NCBI RefSeq assembly: GCF_008693385.1
Contig: NZ_CP044065.1
Coordinates: forward strand, 1-64,000
Source: Cupriavidus pauculus
Lineage (GTDB): Bacteria; Pseudomonadota; Gammaproteobacteria; Burkholderiales; Burkholderiaceae
Reading direction: 5' to 3'
Length of the DNA stretch: 64,000 nucleotides
The stretch's first letter is position 1. The number at the start of each line of letters is the position of its first letter. Below the pieces are notes generated by a model, which saw only the letters and a program-made list of their open reading frames with translations, was not told where the DNA came from and did no database searches. Made by a program: the position numbers and the translations under genes. Shown in pieces: positions 19,502 through 27,582 of the stretch.

Positions 19502-19600
19502 CAGAGTCCCTAGCAGAATGATCGCCAGTGCAGTTGGGTTCTCGCCCGGCAAAGCCGGAACCGAGAGTGTCTTCTGAAGCGCATTTTGCTAGGGACTTTG
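19502..19600 (+). ncRNA. Candidate structured RNA leader of nrdA
   Basis: Positions 19502-19520 (CAGAGTCCCTAGCAGAATG) pair with 19582-19600 (CATTTTGCTAGGGACTTTG) over 19 continuous base pairs, two of them G-U. Inside, TTCTCG pairs with CGAGAG and caps a CCGGC-AAA-GCCGG hairpin. The element ends about 15 nt before the AAGGGG ribosome binding site. It matches no riboswitch that I recognise. There is no T run, so control of translation or RNA stability is likelier than termination. The G-U pairs mean that the fold works only for plus-strand RNA, the direction of nrdA. Confidence 0.55.
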
Positions 19601-19629
19601 TCACTTCCAAATACAAGGGGAACTACCTC

Positions 19630-22572
19630 ATGCAAACGGCCCAGAACGAACTCGCCACTGGCGTATCGAGCGCTGTCGGTGCAGCCGGCACGTCGCAGTC
19701 CACCTCCGCCGCTGCGGGAACGGGTTACCAGGACTACAAGATCATCCGCCGCAATGGCGCCGTCGTGGCGTTCGAGCCGAGCAAGATTTCCGTCGCCGTG
19801 ACCAAGGCCTTCCTGGCCGTCAACGGCGGTACCGGTGCCGCTTCCGCGCGTGTGCGCGAGCTGGTGGAACAACTGACCGGTTCCGTGGTGCGCGCGCTGC
19901 TGCGCAGCCGTCCCAACGGCGGCACGTTCCATATCGAGGACGTGCAGGACCACGTGGAACTGGCGCTGATGCGTTCGGGCGAACATGAGGTGGCCCGTGC
20001 GTACGTGCTGTATCGCGAGAAGCGTTCGCAGGAACGTGCGCAAGCCAACGCGCAGGCCGTGGCCCGCGTGCAGGAAGCCGGCGGCGTGGCCGTCAACGTG
20101 ATGGATGCCGGTGTCGTGCGTCCGCTGGACCTGGTCGCGCTGCACGAACTGATCGACACCGCCTGCAGCGGTCTGGGCGAAGGCGTGAGCGCCGAGCCGA
20201 TCCTGAAGGAAACGCTCAAGAACCTGTACGACGGCGTGCCGCTGACTCAGGTCTACGACTCGGCCATCCTGGCCGCCCGTACGCTGATCGAGAAGGACCC
20301 GGCGTACAGCCAGGTGACCGCCCGCATCCTGCTGCACACGATCCGCAAGGAAATCCTCGGCGCCGAAGTGACGCAGGCCGAAATGGCCGCCCGCTACGTC
20401 GAGTACTTCCCGAAGTTCATCGCGCGCGGCATCGAAGCCGAACTGCTCGACGAGAAGCTCGCCACGTACGACCTGGCCCGCCTGGGCGCGGCGCTGGACG
20501 CCTCGCGCGACTTCCAGTTCAACTACCTCGGCCTGCAGACGCTGTACGACCGCTACTTCCTGCACGTGGACGAGACGCGCATCGAGATGCCGCAGGCCTT
20601 CTTCATGCGCGTGGCCATGGGCCTGGCGCTCGAAGAGAAGGACCGTGAAGCGCGCGCGATCGAGTTCTACCAGCTGCTGTCGTCGTTCGACTTCATGTCG
20701 TCCACGCCGACGCTGTTCAACTCGGGCACGCGCCGTTCGCAGCTGTCCTCGTGCTACCTGACCACGGTGTCGGACGACCTCGAGGGCATCTACGAAGCGC
20801 TGAAGGAAAATGCGCTGCTGTCGAAGTTCGCCGGCGGTCTGGGCAACGACTGGACCAACGTGCGCGCGCTGGGTTCGCACATCAAGGGCACCAACGGCAA
20901 GAGCCAGGGCGTGGTTCCGTTCCTGAAGGTGGTCAACGACACGGCCGTGGCCGTGAACCAGGGCGGCAAGCGCAAGGGCGCGGTGTGCGCGTACCTGGAG
21001 ACGTGGCACCTGGACATCGAGGAATTCCTCGAGCTGCGCAAGAACACCGGTGACGACCGTCGCCGCACGCACGACATGAACACGGCCAACTGGATTCCGG
21101 ACCTGTTCATGAAGCGCGTGATGGAGGGCGGCGATTGGACGCTGTTCTCGCCGGCCACCTGCCCGGACCTGCACGACAAGGTGGGCAAGGCCTTCGAGAC
21201 CGCCTACCTCGGCTACGAAGCCAAGGCTGCCAGCGGCGAGCTCAAGCTGTTCAAGAAGATTCCGGCCGTGCAGCTGTGGCGCAAGATGCTGGGCATGCTG
21301 TTCGAGACCGGCCATCCGTGGATCACGTTCAAGGATCCGTGCAACATCCGCAGCCCGCAGCAGCACGTGGGTGTGGTGCATAGCTCGAACCTCTGCACGG
21401 AGATCACGCTCAACACGAACGACAGCGAAATCGCCGTCTGCAACCTGGGCTCGGTCAATCTGGTCGCGCACCTGAAGCAGCAGGCCGACGGTTCGTACGT
21501 GCTCGATCACGACAAGCTGCAGAAGACCATCCGCACCGCGATGCGCATGCTCGACAACGTGATCGACATCAACTACTACGCCGTGGACAAGGCGCGCAAT
21601 TCCAACCTGCGCCATCGTCCGGTCGGCATGGGCATCATGGGCTTCCAGGACTGCCTGCACGTGCAGCGCGTGCCGTACGCGAGCGATGCCGCGGTGAAGT
21701 TCGCCGACACGTCGATGGAAGCGGTGTGCTACTACGCGTACCAGGCTTCGACCGAACTGGCCGAAGAGCGCGGCCGCTACAGCACGTACACGGGTTCGCT
21801 GTGGGATCGCGGCATCCTGCCGCAGGACTCGCTGAAGCTGCTGGCCGAAGAGCGTGGCGGTTACCTCGACGTGGACCTGTCCTCGACGATGGACTGGGAT
21901 TCGCTGCGTGCCCGCATCAAGCAGCACGGCATGCGTAACTCGAACTGCATCGCGATCGCGCCGACGGCAACGATCTCGAACATCATCGGCGTGTCCGCCT
22001 GCATCGAGCCGACGTTCCAGAACCTGTACGTGAAGTCGAACCTGTCGGGCGAGTTCACGGTGGTCAACGATTACCTGGTTCGCGACCTGAAGGCCCGTGG
22101 CCTGTGGGACGAGGTGATGGTTGCCGACCTGAAGTACTTCGACGGTTCGCTGGCCCGTATCGATCGCATTCCGCAGGATCTGCGCGACATCTACGCCACC
22201 GCGTTCGAAGTGGAACCGACGTGGCTCGTGGAAGCCGCCAGCCGCCGCCAGAAGTGGATCGACCAGGCGCAGTCGCTGAACATCTACATGGCCGGCGCGT
22301 CGGGCAAGAAGCTGGACGACACCTACAAGCTGGCGTGGGTGCGCGGTCTGAAGACCACGTACTACCTGCGCACCGTGGCCGCGACGCACGTGGAAAAGTC
22401 CACCGTGACGCGCGGTTCGCTGAATGCGGTGTCGTCGGGCGCTGACAACGGCGGTGTTTCGGCACTCGACAAGGCAGCGGCCTCGGCGCCGGCGATGCCG
22501 GAAGCCGACGGCGCGGTCTGCACGATGCGCCCGGGCGACCCTGGCTTCGACGAGTGCGAGGCCTGCCAGTAA
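19630..22572 (+). CDS. nrdA: Ribonucleoside-diphosphate reductase, class Ia large subunit
   Basis: Reduces ribonucleoside diphosphates to deoxy forms with NrdB. In the 980-aa protein, an N-terminal ATP-cone (from about residue 38, IIRRNGAVVAFEPSKISVAV) gives allosteric control. The catalytic core has TPTLFNSGTRRSQLSSCYL with the first active-site Cys and SNLCTEITL with the radical Cys and Glu. It also has VCNLGSVNL with the partner Cys and PTATISNIIG. The C-terminus ends with the redox pair in ECEACQ. The start at 19630 follows AAGGGGAACTACCTC; upstream in-frame codons fall in the structured leader. It is followed by nrdB after 121 nt. Confidence 0.97.
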   Translation: MQTAQNELATGVSSAVGAAGTSQSTSAAAGTGYQDYKIIRRNGAVVAFEPSKISVAVTKAFLAVNGGTGAASARVRELVEQLTGSVVRALLRSRPNGGTFHIEDVQDHVELALMRSGEHEVARAYVLYREKRSQERAQANAQAVARVQEAGGVAVNVMDAGVVRPLDLVALHELIDTACSGLGEGVSAEPILKETLKNLYDGVPLTQVYDSAILAARTLIEKDPAYSQVTARILLHTIRKEILGAEVTQAEMAARYVEYFPKFIARGIEAELLDEKLATYDLARLGAALDASRDFQFNYLGLQTLYDRYFLHVDETRIEMPQAFFMRVAMGLALEEKDREARAIEFYQLLSSFDFMSSTPTLFNSGTRRSQLSSCYLTTVSDDLEGIYEALKENALLSKFAGGLGNDWTNVRALGSHIKGTNGKSQGVVPFLKVVNDTAVAVNQGGKRKGAVCAYLETWHLDIEEFLELRKNTGDDRRRTHDMNTANWIPDLFMKRVMEGGDWTLFSPATCPDLHDKVGKAFETAYLGYEAKAASGELKLFKKIPAVQLWRKMLGMLFETGHPWITFKDPCNIRSPQQHVGVVHSSNLCTEITLNTNDSEIAVCNLGSVNLVAHLKQQADGSYVLDHDKLQKTIRTAMRMLDNVIDINYYAVDKARNSNLRHRPVGMGIMGFQDCLHVQRVPYASDAAVKFADTSMEAVCYYAYQASTELAEERGRYSTYTGSLWDRGILPQDSLKLLAEERGGYLDVDLSSTMDWDSLRARIKQHGMRNSNCIAIAPTATISNIIGVSACIEPTFQNLYVKSNLSGEFTVVNDYLVRDLKARGLWDEVMVADLKYFDGSLARIDRIPQDLRDIYATAFEVEPTWLVEAASRRQKWIDQAQSLNIYMAGASGKKLDDTYKLAWVRGLKTTYYLRTVAATHVEKSTVTRGSLNAVSSGADNGGVSALDKAAASAPAMPEADGAVCTMRPGDPGFDECEACQ

Positions 22573-22693
22573 GCATTGCCATGCGGGGCCGGTTTCGCGC
22601 CGGCCCCGCGCACCCCTCGGTGCACACATCGATGCACCCATCGATGCACCCTGAGCGCCATACGCGCGCGACGCAAACAATCGGAGAAACACT

Positions 22694-23875
22694 ATGCTGA
22701 GCTGGGAAGACGACGCTCAAGCCACGCCTCAGGCCGCACCGCAGCCGGCCCTGCAACCCGCCATCCGCACGGCGGACGAGCAGGGTGTGCTGCCCCCGGC
22801 CGCCACGCAGCCGGGCATCCTCGGCGACAACCCGAACGCCGCCGCCGCGCAGAGCTCGCGCCGCGTGAACGCTGCCGACAAGCGCGTGATCAACGGTTCC
22901 ACCGACGTCAACCAGCTGGTTCCGTTCAAGTACAAGTGGGCGTGGGAGAAGTACCTCGCCGGCTGCGCGAACCACTGGATGCCGCAGGAAATCAACATGT
23001 CGCGGGACATCGCGCTGTGGAAGGATCCGAACGGCCTGACCGAGGACGAGCGCCGCATCATCAAGCGCAACTTAGGCTTCTTCGTCACGGCCGACTCGCT
23101 GGCCGCCAACAATATCGTGCTGGGCACGTACCGCCAGATCACGGCGCCCGAGTGCCGCCAGTACCTGCTGCGCCAGGCCTTCGAAGAGGCCATCCACACG
23201 CACGCCTACCAGTACATCGTGGAGTCGCTCGGCCTCAATGAAGCCGAGATCTTCAACGCGTATCACGAAGTCGCGTCGATCCGCGCGAAGGACGAGTTCC
23301 TGATTCCGTTCATCGACACGCTGACCGATCCGTCGTTCAAGACCGGCACGCCGGAGAACGACCAGAAGCTGCTGAAGTCGCTGATCGTGTTCGCCTGCAT
23401 CATGGAAGGCCTGTTCTTCTACGTGGGCTTCACGCAGATCCTGGCCATGGGCCGCCAGAACAAGATGACGGGCGCTGCCGAGCAGTACCAGTACATCCTG
23501 CGCGACGAGTCGCTGCATTGCAATTTCGGTATCGACCTGATCAACCAGATCAAGCTCGAGAACCCGCATCTGTGGACCGCCGAGTTCAAGGCCGAGATCA
23601 CCGAGCTGTTCAAGGAAGCGGTGGACCTCGAGTATCGCTACGCCGAGGACACGATGCCGCGCGGCGTGCTGGGCCTGAACGCACCGATGTTCAAGTCGTA
23701 CCTGCGGTTCATCTGCAACCGCCGCTGCCAGCAGATCGGCCTCGAACAGCTGTTCCCGAACGAAGAGAACCCGTTCCCGTGGATGAGCGAGATGATCGAC
23801 CTGAAGAAGGAACGCAACTTCTTCGAAACCCGCGTGATCGAGTATCAGACGGGTGGGGCGCTGTCCTGGGATTGA
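22694..23875 (+). CDS. nrdB: Ribonucleoside-diphosphate reductase, class Ia small subunit
   Basis: Houses the di-iron/tyrosyl radical cofactor. In the 393-aa protein, Asp134 (TADSL), Glu165 and His168 (FEEAIHTH) match E. coli Asp84, Glu115 and His118 in spacing. Tyr172 sits exactly where Tyr122 carries the radical, so this is class Ia rather than the tyrosine-less class Ic that shares similar sequence. Later ligands lie in [12 protein letters not shown] and the DESLHCNFG motif. Residues 1-55 are an Ala/Pro/Gln-rich extension. The C-terminal tail that docks into NrdA is GGALSWD. A strong terminator follows. Confidence 0.97.
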   Translation: MLSWEDDAQATPQAAPQPALQPAIRTADEQGVLPPAATQPGILGDNPNAAAAQSSRRVNAADKRVINGSTDVNQLVPFKYKWAWEKYLAGCANHWMPQEINMSRDIALWKDPNGLTEDERRIIKRNLGFFVTADSLAANNIVLGTYRQITAPECRQYLLRQAFEEAIHTHAYQYIVESLGLNEAEIFNAYHEVASIRAKDEFLIPFIDTLTDPSFKTGTPENDQKLLKSLIVFACIMEGLFFYVGFTQILAMGRQNKMTGAAEQYQYILRDESLHCNFGIDLINQIKLENPHLWTAEFKAEITELFKEAVDLEYRYAEDTMPRGVLGLNAPMFKSYLRFICNRRCQQIGLEQLFPNEENPFPWMSEMIDLKKERNFFETRVIEYQTGGALSWD

Positions 23876-23904
23876 GTTCAATCCCAGCCAGCCTCGCTGA
23901 CGAA

Positions 23905-23937
23905 AACGCCTCCTGCCCGCAGGGGGCGTTTTTGTTT
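23905..23937 (+). terminator. Rho-independent terminator after nrdB
   Basis: AACGCCTCCTG pairs with CAGGGGGCGTT (11 bp, one G-U), loop CCCG, followed by a T-rich tract (TTTGTTT). Confidence 0.9.
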
Positions 23938-24070
23938 GGGCGCGTCCCGGCGAGTTGAGACGATCGGGCAAATCGTCGAGACGGATCGTCAATGCCGGGG
24001 AGCGGGGCGTTCCTAGACTGAAGTCACGCATCGCAATGATCGCGATACCCAGCGACTTCAGGAGCCCATC

Positions 24071-24376
24071 ATGCAACACAACACGTTCAGCACTTCCGCA
24101 CGGTTGCGTGCCCTTGCCACGGCTGTGGCGTTTGCCGGTGCCGCGGCGGTCTCGTTCTCGGCGCATGCGGCCGATGCCGCAGCCGGGGCCGATCGCGATG
24201 CATCGCCGGTGACGCATGCCAGCCTGATGCACGAGCTGCAGGAGCTGCGCGCGGTGGGCTACGACCTGCTCGACGACAATTTCCCGGAGTCGCTGCAGCG
24301 CGCGCAGCGCAAGGTCGAGGCGAAGCATCGTGCGGCGGAGCAGGCGAAGGCCGCGCAGCCGGCGTCGGCAGGCTGA
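24071..24376 (+). CDS. DUF4148-like secreted protein
   Basis: A 101-aa protein with a signal peptide (basic start, Ala-rich core, cleavage after AHA near residue 33). The short mature domain has the DUF4148 pattern: THASLMHELQELRAVGYDL, a gap, then FPESLQRAQRKVEAK. The family is numerous in Burkholderiaceae, predicted periplasmic, and of unknown role. AGGAG precedes the ATG. It is a single gene after the nrdB terminator. The family assignment rests on pattern memory and the length is right. Confidence 0.75.
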   Translation: MQHNTFSTSARLRALATAVAFAGAAAVSFSAHAADAAAGADRDASPVTHASLMHELQELRAVGYDLLDDNFPESLQRAQRKVEAKHRAAEQAKAAQPASAG

Positions 24377-24393
24377 GTGGACGGACGTCGTTT

Positions 24394-24441
24394 TATTTCA
24401 CCCGGGTGTAATTGACATCCCGTATTTCACCCGGATAAAAT
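24394..24441 (+). promoter_or_regulatory. Promoter with twin operators in front of the DUF2239 gene
   Basis: -35 TTGACA (24412-24417), an 18-bp spacer and -10 TAAAAT (24436-24441). The string TATTTCACCCGGGT/TATTTCACCCGGAT occurs at 24394-24407 and 24423-24436. The first copy is part of a palindrome, ATTTCACCCGGGTGTAAT, that abuts the -35. The second fills the spacer up to the -10. This is the layout of a tightly repressed promoter. Confidence 0.7.
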
Positions 24442-24471
24442 CCACGCATCGTTCAATGCGTGGAGGTATCG

Positions 24472-25044
24472 ATGTCATCCCCTCAACAGGCCACGGCCTT
24501 TGCCGGCGACCGGCGGCTGGCCAGTGGCACCTATCTGGACGTCGCGCTCGCGATCCGGGACGCCGTGGCGGCCGGATCCGACGCGACGATGCTGGCCTTC
24601 GACGATGTCACCGGCCGGCAGATCGATTTCGATCTGCGCGGCTCGGATGCGGACATCGCCGCGCGACTGGCGGCGCCCGAGCCCACCGGCACGGACAGCG
24701 CCCGCAAGCGCGCGGGACGGCCATCCCTTGGCGTCGCGGCGCGCGAGGTCACGCTGTTGCCGCGCCATTGGGAATGGCTCGGCGACCAGCCCGGCGGAGC
24801 GTCGGCCGCCTTGCGCCGGCTCGTCGATGCCGCGAGCACCTCGCCCGAAGCCGACCGGCGCCGCGCGCAGCAAACCGCGGACCGCTTCATGTCCGTGATG
24901 CTCGGCAACCAGCCCGGCTACGAGGACGCCTCCCGCGCGCTATACGCCGCCGACCGCGAGCGCTTCATGACGCTGAGCCGCCAATGGCCCAAAGACCTGC
25001 GCGAGCACGCGCGGAAGCTGGCGGCGGGAGCGTTTGCGCGGTAG
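24472..25044 (+). CDS. DUF2239 family protein
   Basis: A 190-aa cytoplasmic protein of unknown function. Family strings are YLDVALAIRDAV, FDDVTGRQIDFDLRG, the conserved core RPSLGVAAREVTLLPRHWEWLGDQPGGASAALRRLVD and a C-terminal RFMTLSRQWPKDLREH. No signal or membrane segment is seen. The ATG at 24472 is chosen because GGAGG sits six bases upstream; the GTG at 24460 would place that sequence inside the gene. It is preceded by a strong promoter with two copies of an ATTTCACCCGG operator, so expression is probably conditional. It stands alone, without an adjacent regulator. Confidence 0.85.
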   Translation: MSSPQQATAFAGDRRLASGTYLDVALAIRDAVAAGSDATMLAFDDVTGRQIDFDLRGSDADIAARLAAPEPTGTDSARKRAGRPSLGVAAREVTLLPRHWEWLGDQPGGASAALRRLVDAASTSPEADRRRAQQTADRFMSVMLGNQPGYEDASRALYAADRERFMTLSRQWPKDLREHARKLAAGAFAR

Positions 25045-25245
25045 ATCGGACGAATGGCTATGAGAGGAGTCTGAAAGTCGCAGCGGGTAGCGATAGATCA
25101 AGAGATACGTAAATGGGGAGTTGGCGGGGTGATGGAGCGATGGCGACTGTGTTGGAATGGTGACGCTGGATCGAGGGAGAGCGGTAATAGGCCCGCGATG
25201 CCTCGGTCAGGCATGGAAGTCGCCCCCGACTGTCTGGAGTCAATC

Positions 25246-25494
25246 ATGGCGCAAACAAACATCGCTGATCCTATTAGCGCAGCAGCCCCAAGCGCAGCAG
25301 CTCCAAGCGCAGCAGTCCCTGGCGCAGCAGTCCCCGGAGAAGGGGATTCGACCACGCGCGCTCCCTGCGCGGGCGATACCGCAGACCTGCGTGGCGGGCT
25401 GGCATACCTGCTGGATCTCTTCGCCGCCTTCCCTGCAGACTTCATGCAGCATGGCCGGGAACCCCTGCGGCATGAAGAAAGGGAGCCGCTCTGA
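25246..25494 (+). CDS. VapB-like antitoxin with an Ala/Pro repeat N-terminus
   Basis: An 82-aa protein directly upstream of the PIN toxin and overlapping its start by one base (TGATG). The C-terminal 30 residues (LAYLLDLFAAFPADFMQHGRE...EEREPL) match the toxin-binding tail of VapB antitoxins. The N-terminal half should be an AbrB-type DNA-binding domain. Instead it is low complexity, with five-residue SAAAP-type repeats encoded by a 15-bp tandem repeat. GGAG lies upstream of the ATG. It may be an antitoxin that has lost autoregulation or a decayed gene kept for its coupling to vapC. Confidence 0.65.
   Translation: MAQTNIADPISAAAPSAAAPSAAVPGAAVPGEGDSTTRAPCAGDTADLRGGLAYLLDLFAAFPADFMQHGREPLRHEEREPL
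25276..25335 (+). repeat. 15-bp tandem repeat in the vapB-like gene (four copies)
   Basis: Units start at 25276, 25291, 25306 and 25321 on the pattern AGCGCAGCAGCYCCA, encoding SAAAP, SAAAP, SAAVP and GAAVP. Confidence 0.9.
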
Positions 25495-25916
25495 TGGCGA
25501 AGTACATGCTCGACACGAACATGTGCATCTTCCTCATGAAGAACCACCCAGAGCAGGTGGCACGGCGGCTCGCGCAATGTGGTGAGGGAGACGTCGTGGT
25601 TTCGGCAGTCACGCTGGCGGAACTGGAGTACGGGGTCAGCGTGTCGGCGAATCCTATGGCCTCCCGCAAGGCGCTTCGCAGGCTGTTGGACAAACTGCCG
25701 GTGCTGTCGTGGAGCGCGTCTGCCGCGAAGGCCTACGCGCCAGTACGGGCCGCGCGACCGAAGGGAAAGGCCGACGCCATGGACAAGCTGATTGCCGCCC
25801 ATGCAATCGACCGGAAGGTCATGGTGGTGACGAACAACACGAAGGACTTTGCGTACCCTGGTTTAAGCGTCGAAGACTGGACGATCGTTACACGTGGCCA
25901 TAACGGTGCGGGATAG
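25494..25916 (+). CDS. vapC: VapC-type PIN-domain ribonuclease toxin
   Basis: A 140-aa PIN-domain protein with all four catalytic acidic residues: Asp7 (MLDTN), Glu43 (LAELEYG), Asp97 (AMDKLIAAHA) and Asp118 (TNNTKDF). The fold is therefore intact. VapC toxins cut tRNA or rRNA and arrest growth unless bound by VapB. The ATG overlaps the stop of the preceding antitoxin-like gene, the normal coupling in these modules. It is convergent with the SDR gene 21 bp away. The target RNA cannot be told from sequence. Confidence 0.9.
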   Translation: MAKYMLDTNMCIFLMKNHPEQVARRLAQCGEGDVVVSAVTLAELEYGVSVSANPMASRKALRRLLDKLPVLSWSASAAKAYAPVRAARPKGKADAMDKLIAAHAIDRKVMVVTNNTKDFAYPGLSVEDWTIVTRGHNGAG

Positions 25917-25937
25917 CGGTGACGATCGTCCTGCGGC

Positions 25938-26762
25938 TCACGCAAACTTCCCCGTCAGCCCGCCATCGACCACCAGCTCCGTGCCCGTGACGTAGGCGGC
26001 GGCATCGGAGGCCAGGAACGCGCAGGCGTTGGCCACATCCCATGCGGTGCCCATACGGCCGAGCGGGACCTGTCTGGCGCGGGCGGCGCGCGCCTCGTCG
26101 AGGCTGGTTTCGGAGAACATCTTTGCGACCGTGTTGGCAATGCGGGGCGTATCGATCAGGCCGGGCACCACCGTGTTGGCGCGGATGCCGTTGGCCGCGT
26201 ATTGCTGGGCCAGCATGCGCGTGAACTGGATCACGGCGGCCTTCGTCACGCAGTACGACAGGTGCGGGTATCCAAGGTAGCGCATGCCCGCGACGGACGA
26301 GATCGCGATGATCGCGCCGCGGCCCTGTTCGACCATGTCGGGGAGGACCTGACGCGAGGCCAGCAGCAGGCTGCGCACGTTGACCGATTGCGCGAGGTCG
26401 AAGTCCTCGAGCTTCGTGTCGAGCGGGCCGCCGGTCTTGCCGATGCCAACGTTGTGGTGAAGCACGTCGATGACGCCGAAGCGCGACTTCGCTTCGGCGA
26501 ACATACGCACCACGTCGGCCTCGTCGGCAATATCGCCGACGAACGTATCGGACGTGCCGCCCTCGTCGCGGATGATCGCGGCGGTTTCCTCGGCCGACGC
26601 GCGATCACGGTCGGCGACGCAGACGCGGGCGCCCAGGCGCGCGTAGGTGACGCACGCCGCGCGGCCGATGCTCCAGCCGGGGCCGGCCGAACCACCGCCC
26701 GCGACGAATACCGTGCGATCGGACAGCCCCAGCCCCACCGGCCATGCAGTGGGCGCCGTCAT
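25938..26762 (-). CDS. Short-chain dehydrogenase/reductase (SDR)
   Basis: A 274-aa NAD(P)-dependent oxidoreductase with a Rossmann fold: glycine motif GGGSAGPGWSIG (22-33), acidic Asp51 after the second strand suggesting NAD(H) preference, HHNVG (the NNAG equivalent), Ser155/Ser156, Tyr170 and Lys174 (SYCVTK), and C-terminal GTELVVDGG. The substrate is unknown. It is the last gene of a four-gene operon with a Bug receptor, a CoA ligase and a citrate-synthase-like lyase. Its ATG overlaps the lyase stop by 4 nt (ATGA). It probably oxidises or reduces a product of that pathway. Confidence 0.88.
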   Translation of the reverse strand: MTAPTAWPVGLGLSDRTVFVAGGGSAGPGWSIGRAACVTYARLGARVCVADRDRASAEETAAIIRDEGGTSDTFVGDIADEADVVRMFAEAKSRFGVIDVLHHNVGIGKTGGPLDTKLEDFDLAQSVNVRSLLLASRQVLPDMVEQGRGAIIAISSVAGMRYLGYPHLSYCVTKAAVIQFTRMLAQQYAANGIRANTVVPGLIDTPRIANTVAKMFSETSLDEARAARARQVPLGRMGTAWDVANACAFLASDAAAYVTGTELVVDGGLTGKFA

Positions 26763-27568
26763 CCGCCACGCTCCTTTCCAGCCGCGTTGCCGCCCGCTTT
26801 GCCACCTTCGCCCACATAGGGAATCGCGTGCTCGACGGTGTCCCAGATAAACCGGCCCGACGGGCTCTGCTGTTCCTCGACGATATGCGCCACGAGTCCC
26901 GCCGCGCGCGAGATCACCGCGAAGCCGCGCATCACGGCCGTGGGCACGCCGATTTCGCCGAGCAGCGCGGCCACCGCGCCCGTGGCATTGATCGTGATCG
27001 GCCGGCCGGCAACCTCGTCCACCGCCGTGGACAGGCGTTCGAGCGCGCGGATATGCCGGCCATCGAGATCCGGCTCCGCACGCCCGAGTTCGAGCAGCTT
27101 GTAGGCGCGCGGATCGACGGGTTTGTGCAGATGGTGGCCGAAACCGGGAACCGGGCTCTTCAGGCCCTTGTAGTGACGCGCGATGGCGAGCGCCTCCGCA
27201 TCGGGATCCTCGGCGGCAAGAATCCGGTCGAGCAGCTGCGAACAGTTCTCCATCGTCCCCACGAACGAACTGCCGACCGCGAGCAGGCCAGCGGACACCG
27301 CGCCCTGCAGGTTCTCGGGCGCGCTCATGTAGATCAGCCGCGTGGCGATCGCGCTAGGCGTGAGGCCATGCTCCATCAGCACGATCAGCACGACGTCGGT
27401 GATGCGCATATCGACCGCGCGCGGCTCGCGGCCGAGGATCTGCATCAGCATCACTTCGGTGAAGGTCTTCTTGCCCAGCAGGTCCTCGACCAGATCGGCA
27501 TCGCGGTAATGCAGGCTCGTGAGCGTGTGGGTGCAGAGACGGGTAACGGGGGTATCGTGTTGTGCCAT
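26759..27568 (-). CDS. Citryl-CoA lyase-like, citrate-synthase-fold protein
   Basis: A 269-aa protein with the small citrate-synthase fold used by citryl-CoA lyases. His67 (LMEHGLTPS) and the GFGHHLHKPVDPRAY region around His145-146 correspond to the two active-site histidines of citrate synthase. The third catalytic residue, an Asp in the family motif, seems replaced: the equivalent string reads INATGAVAALLGEIG. The reaction may thus differ from citrate or citryl-CoA chemistry. Context (CoA ligase upstream, SDR downstream) suggests carbon-carbon cleavage of a CoA-activated hydroxy acid. ATG at 27568, 14 nt after the ligase gene. Confidence 0.75.
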   Translation of the reverse strand: MAQHDTPVTRLCTHTLTSLHYRDADLVEDLLGKKTFTEVMLMQILGREPRAVDMRITDVVLIVLMEHGLTPSAIATRLIYMSAPENLQGAVSAGLLAVGSSFVGTMENCSQLLDRILAAEDPDAEALAIARHYKGLKSPVPGFGHHLHKPVDPRAYKLLELGRAEPDLDGRHIRALERLSTAVDEVAGRPITINATGAVAALLGEIGVPTAVMRGFAVISRAAGLVAHIVEEQQSPSGRFIWDTVEHAIPYVGEGGKAGGNAAGKERGG

Positions 27569-27582
27569 GGATCGGGTCTCCT

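Larger units (their letters stand above)
19178..19629. other. Regulatory intergenic region upstream of nrdA
   Basis: These 452 bases hold no gene. They carry two NrdR-type boxes, a -10 candidate TATACT (19369-19374) inside the first box, and a roughly 100-nt inverted-repeat RNA element just before the nrdA ribosome binding site. Confidence 0.7.

Noticed and set aside
19178..19629. B12 riboswitch in front of the ribonucleotide reductase genes
   Set aside because: No B12-box-like sequence was seen, and nrdAB is the B12-independent class Ia enzyme with a tyrosyl-radical site.
19510..22692. A 1060-codon open frame antisense to nrdA
   Set aside because: It exactly shadows nrdA in a GC-rich frame, is rich in Arg/His/Val/Ala with no domain, and has no ribosome binding site.
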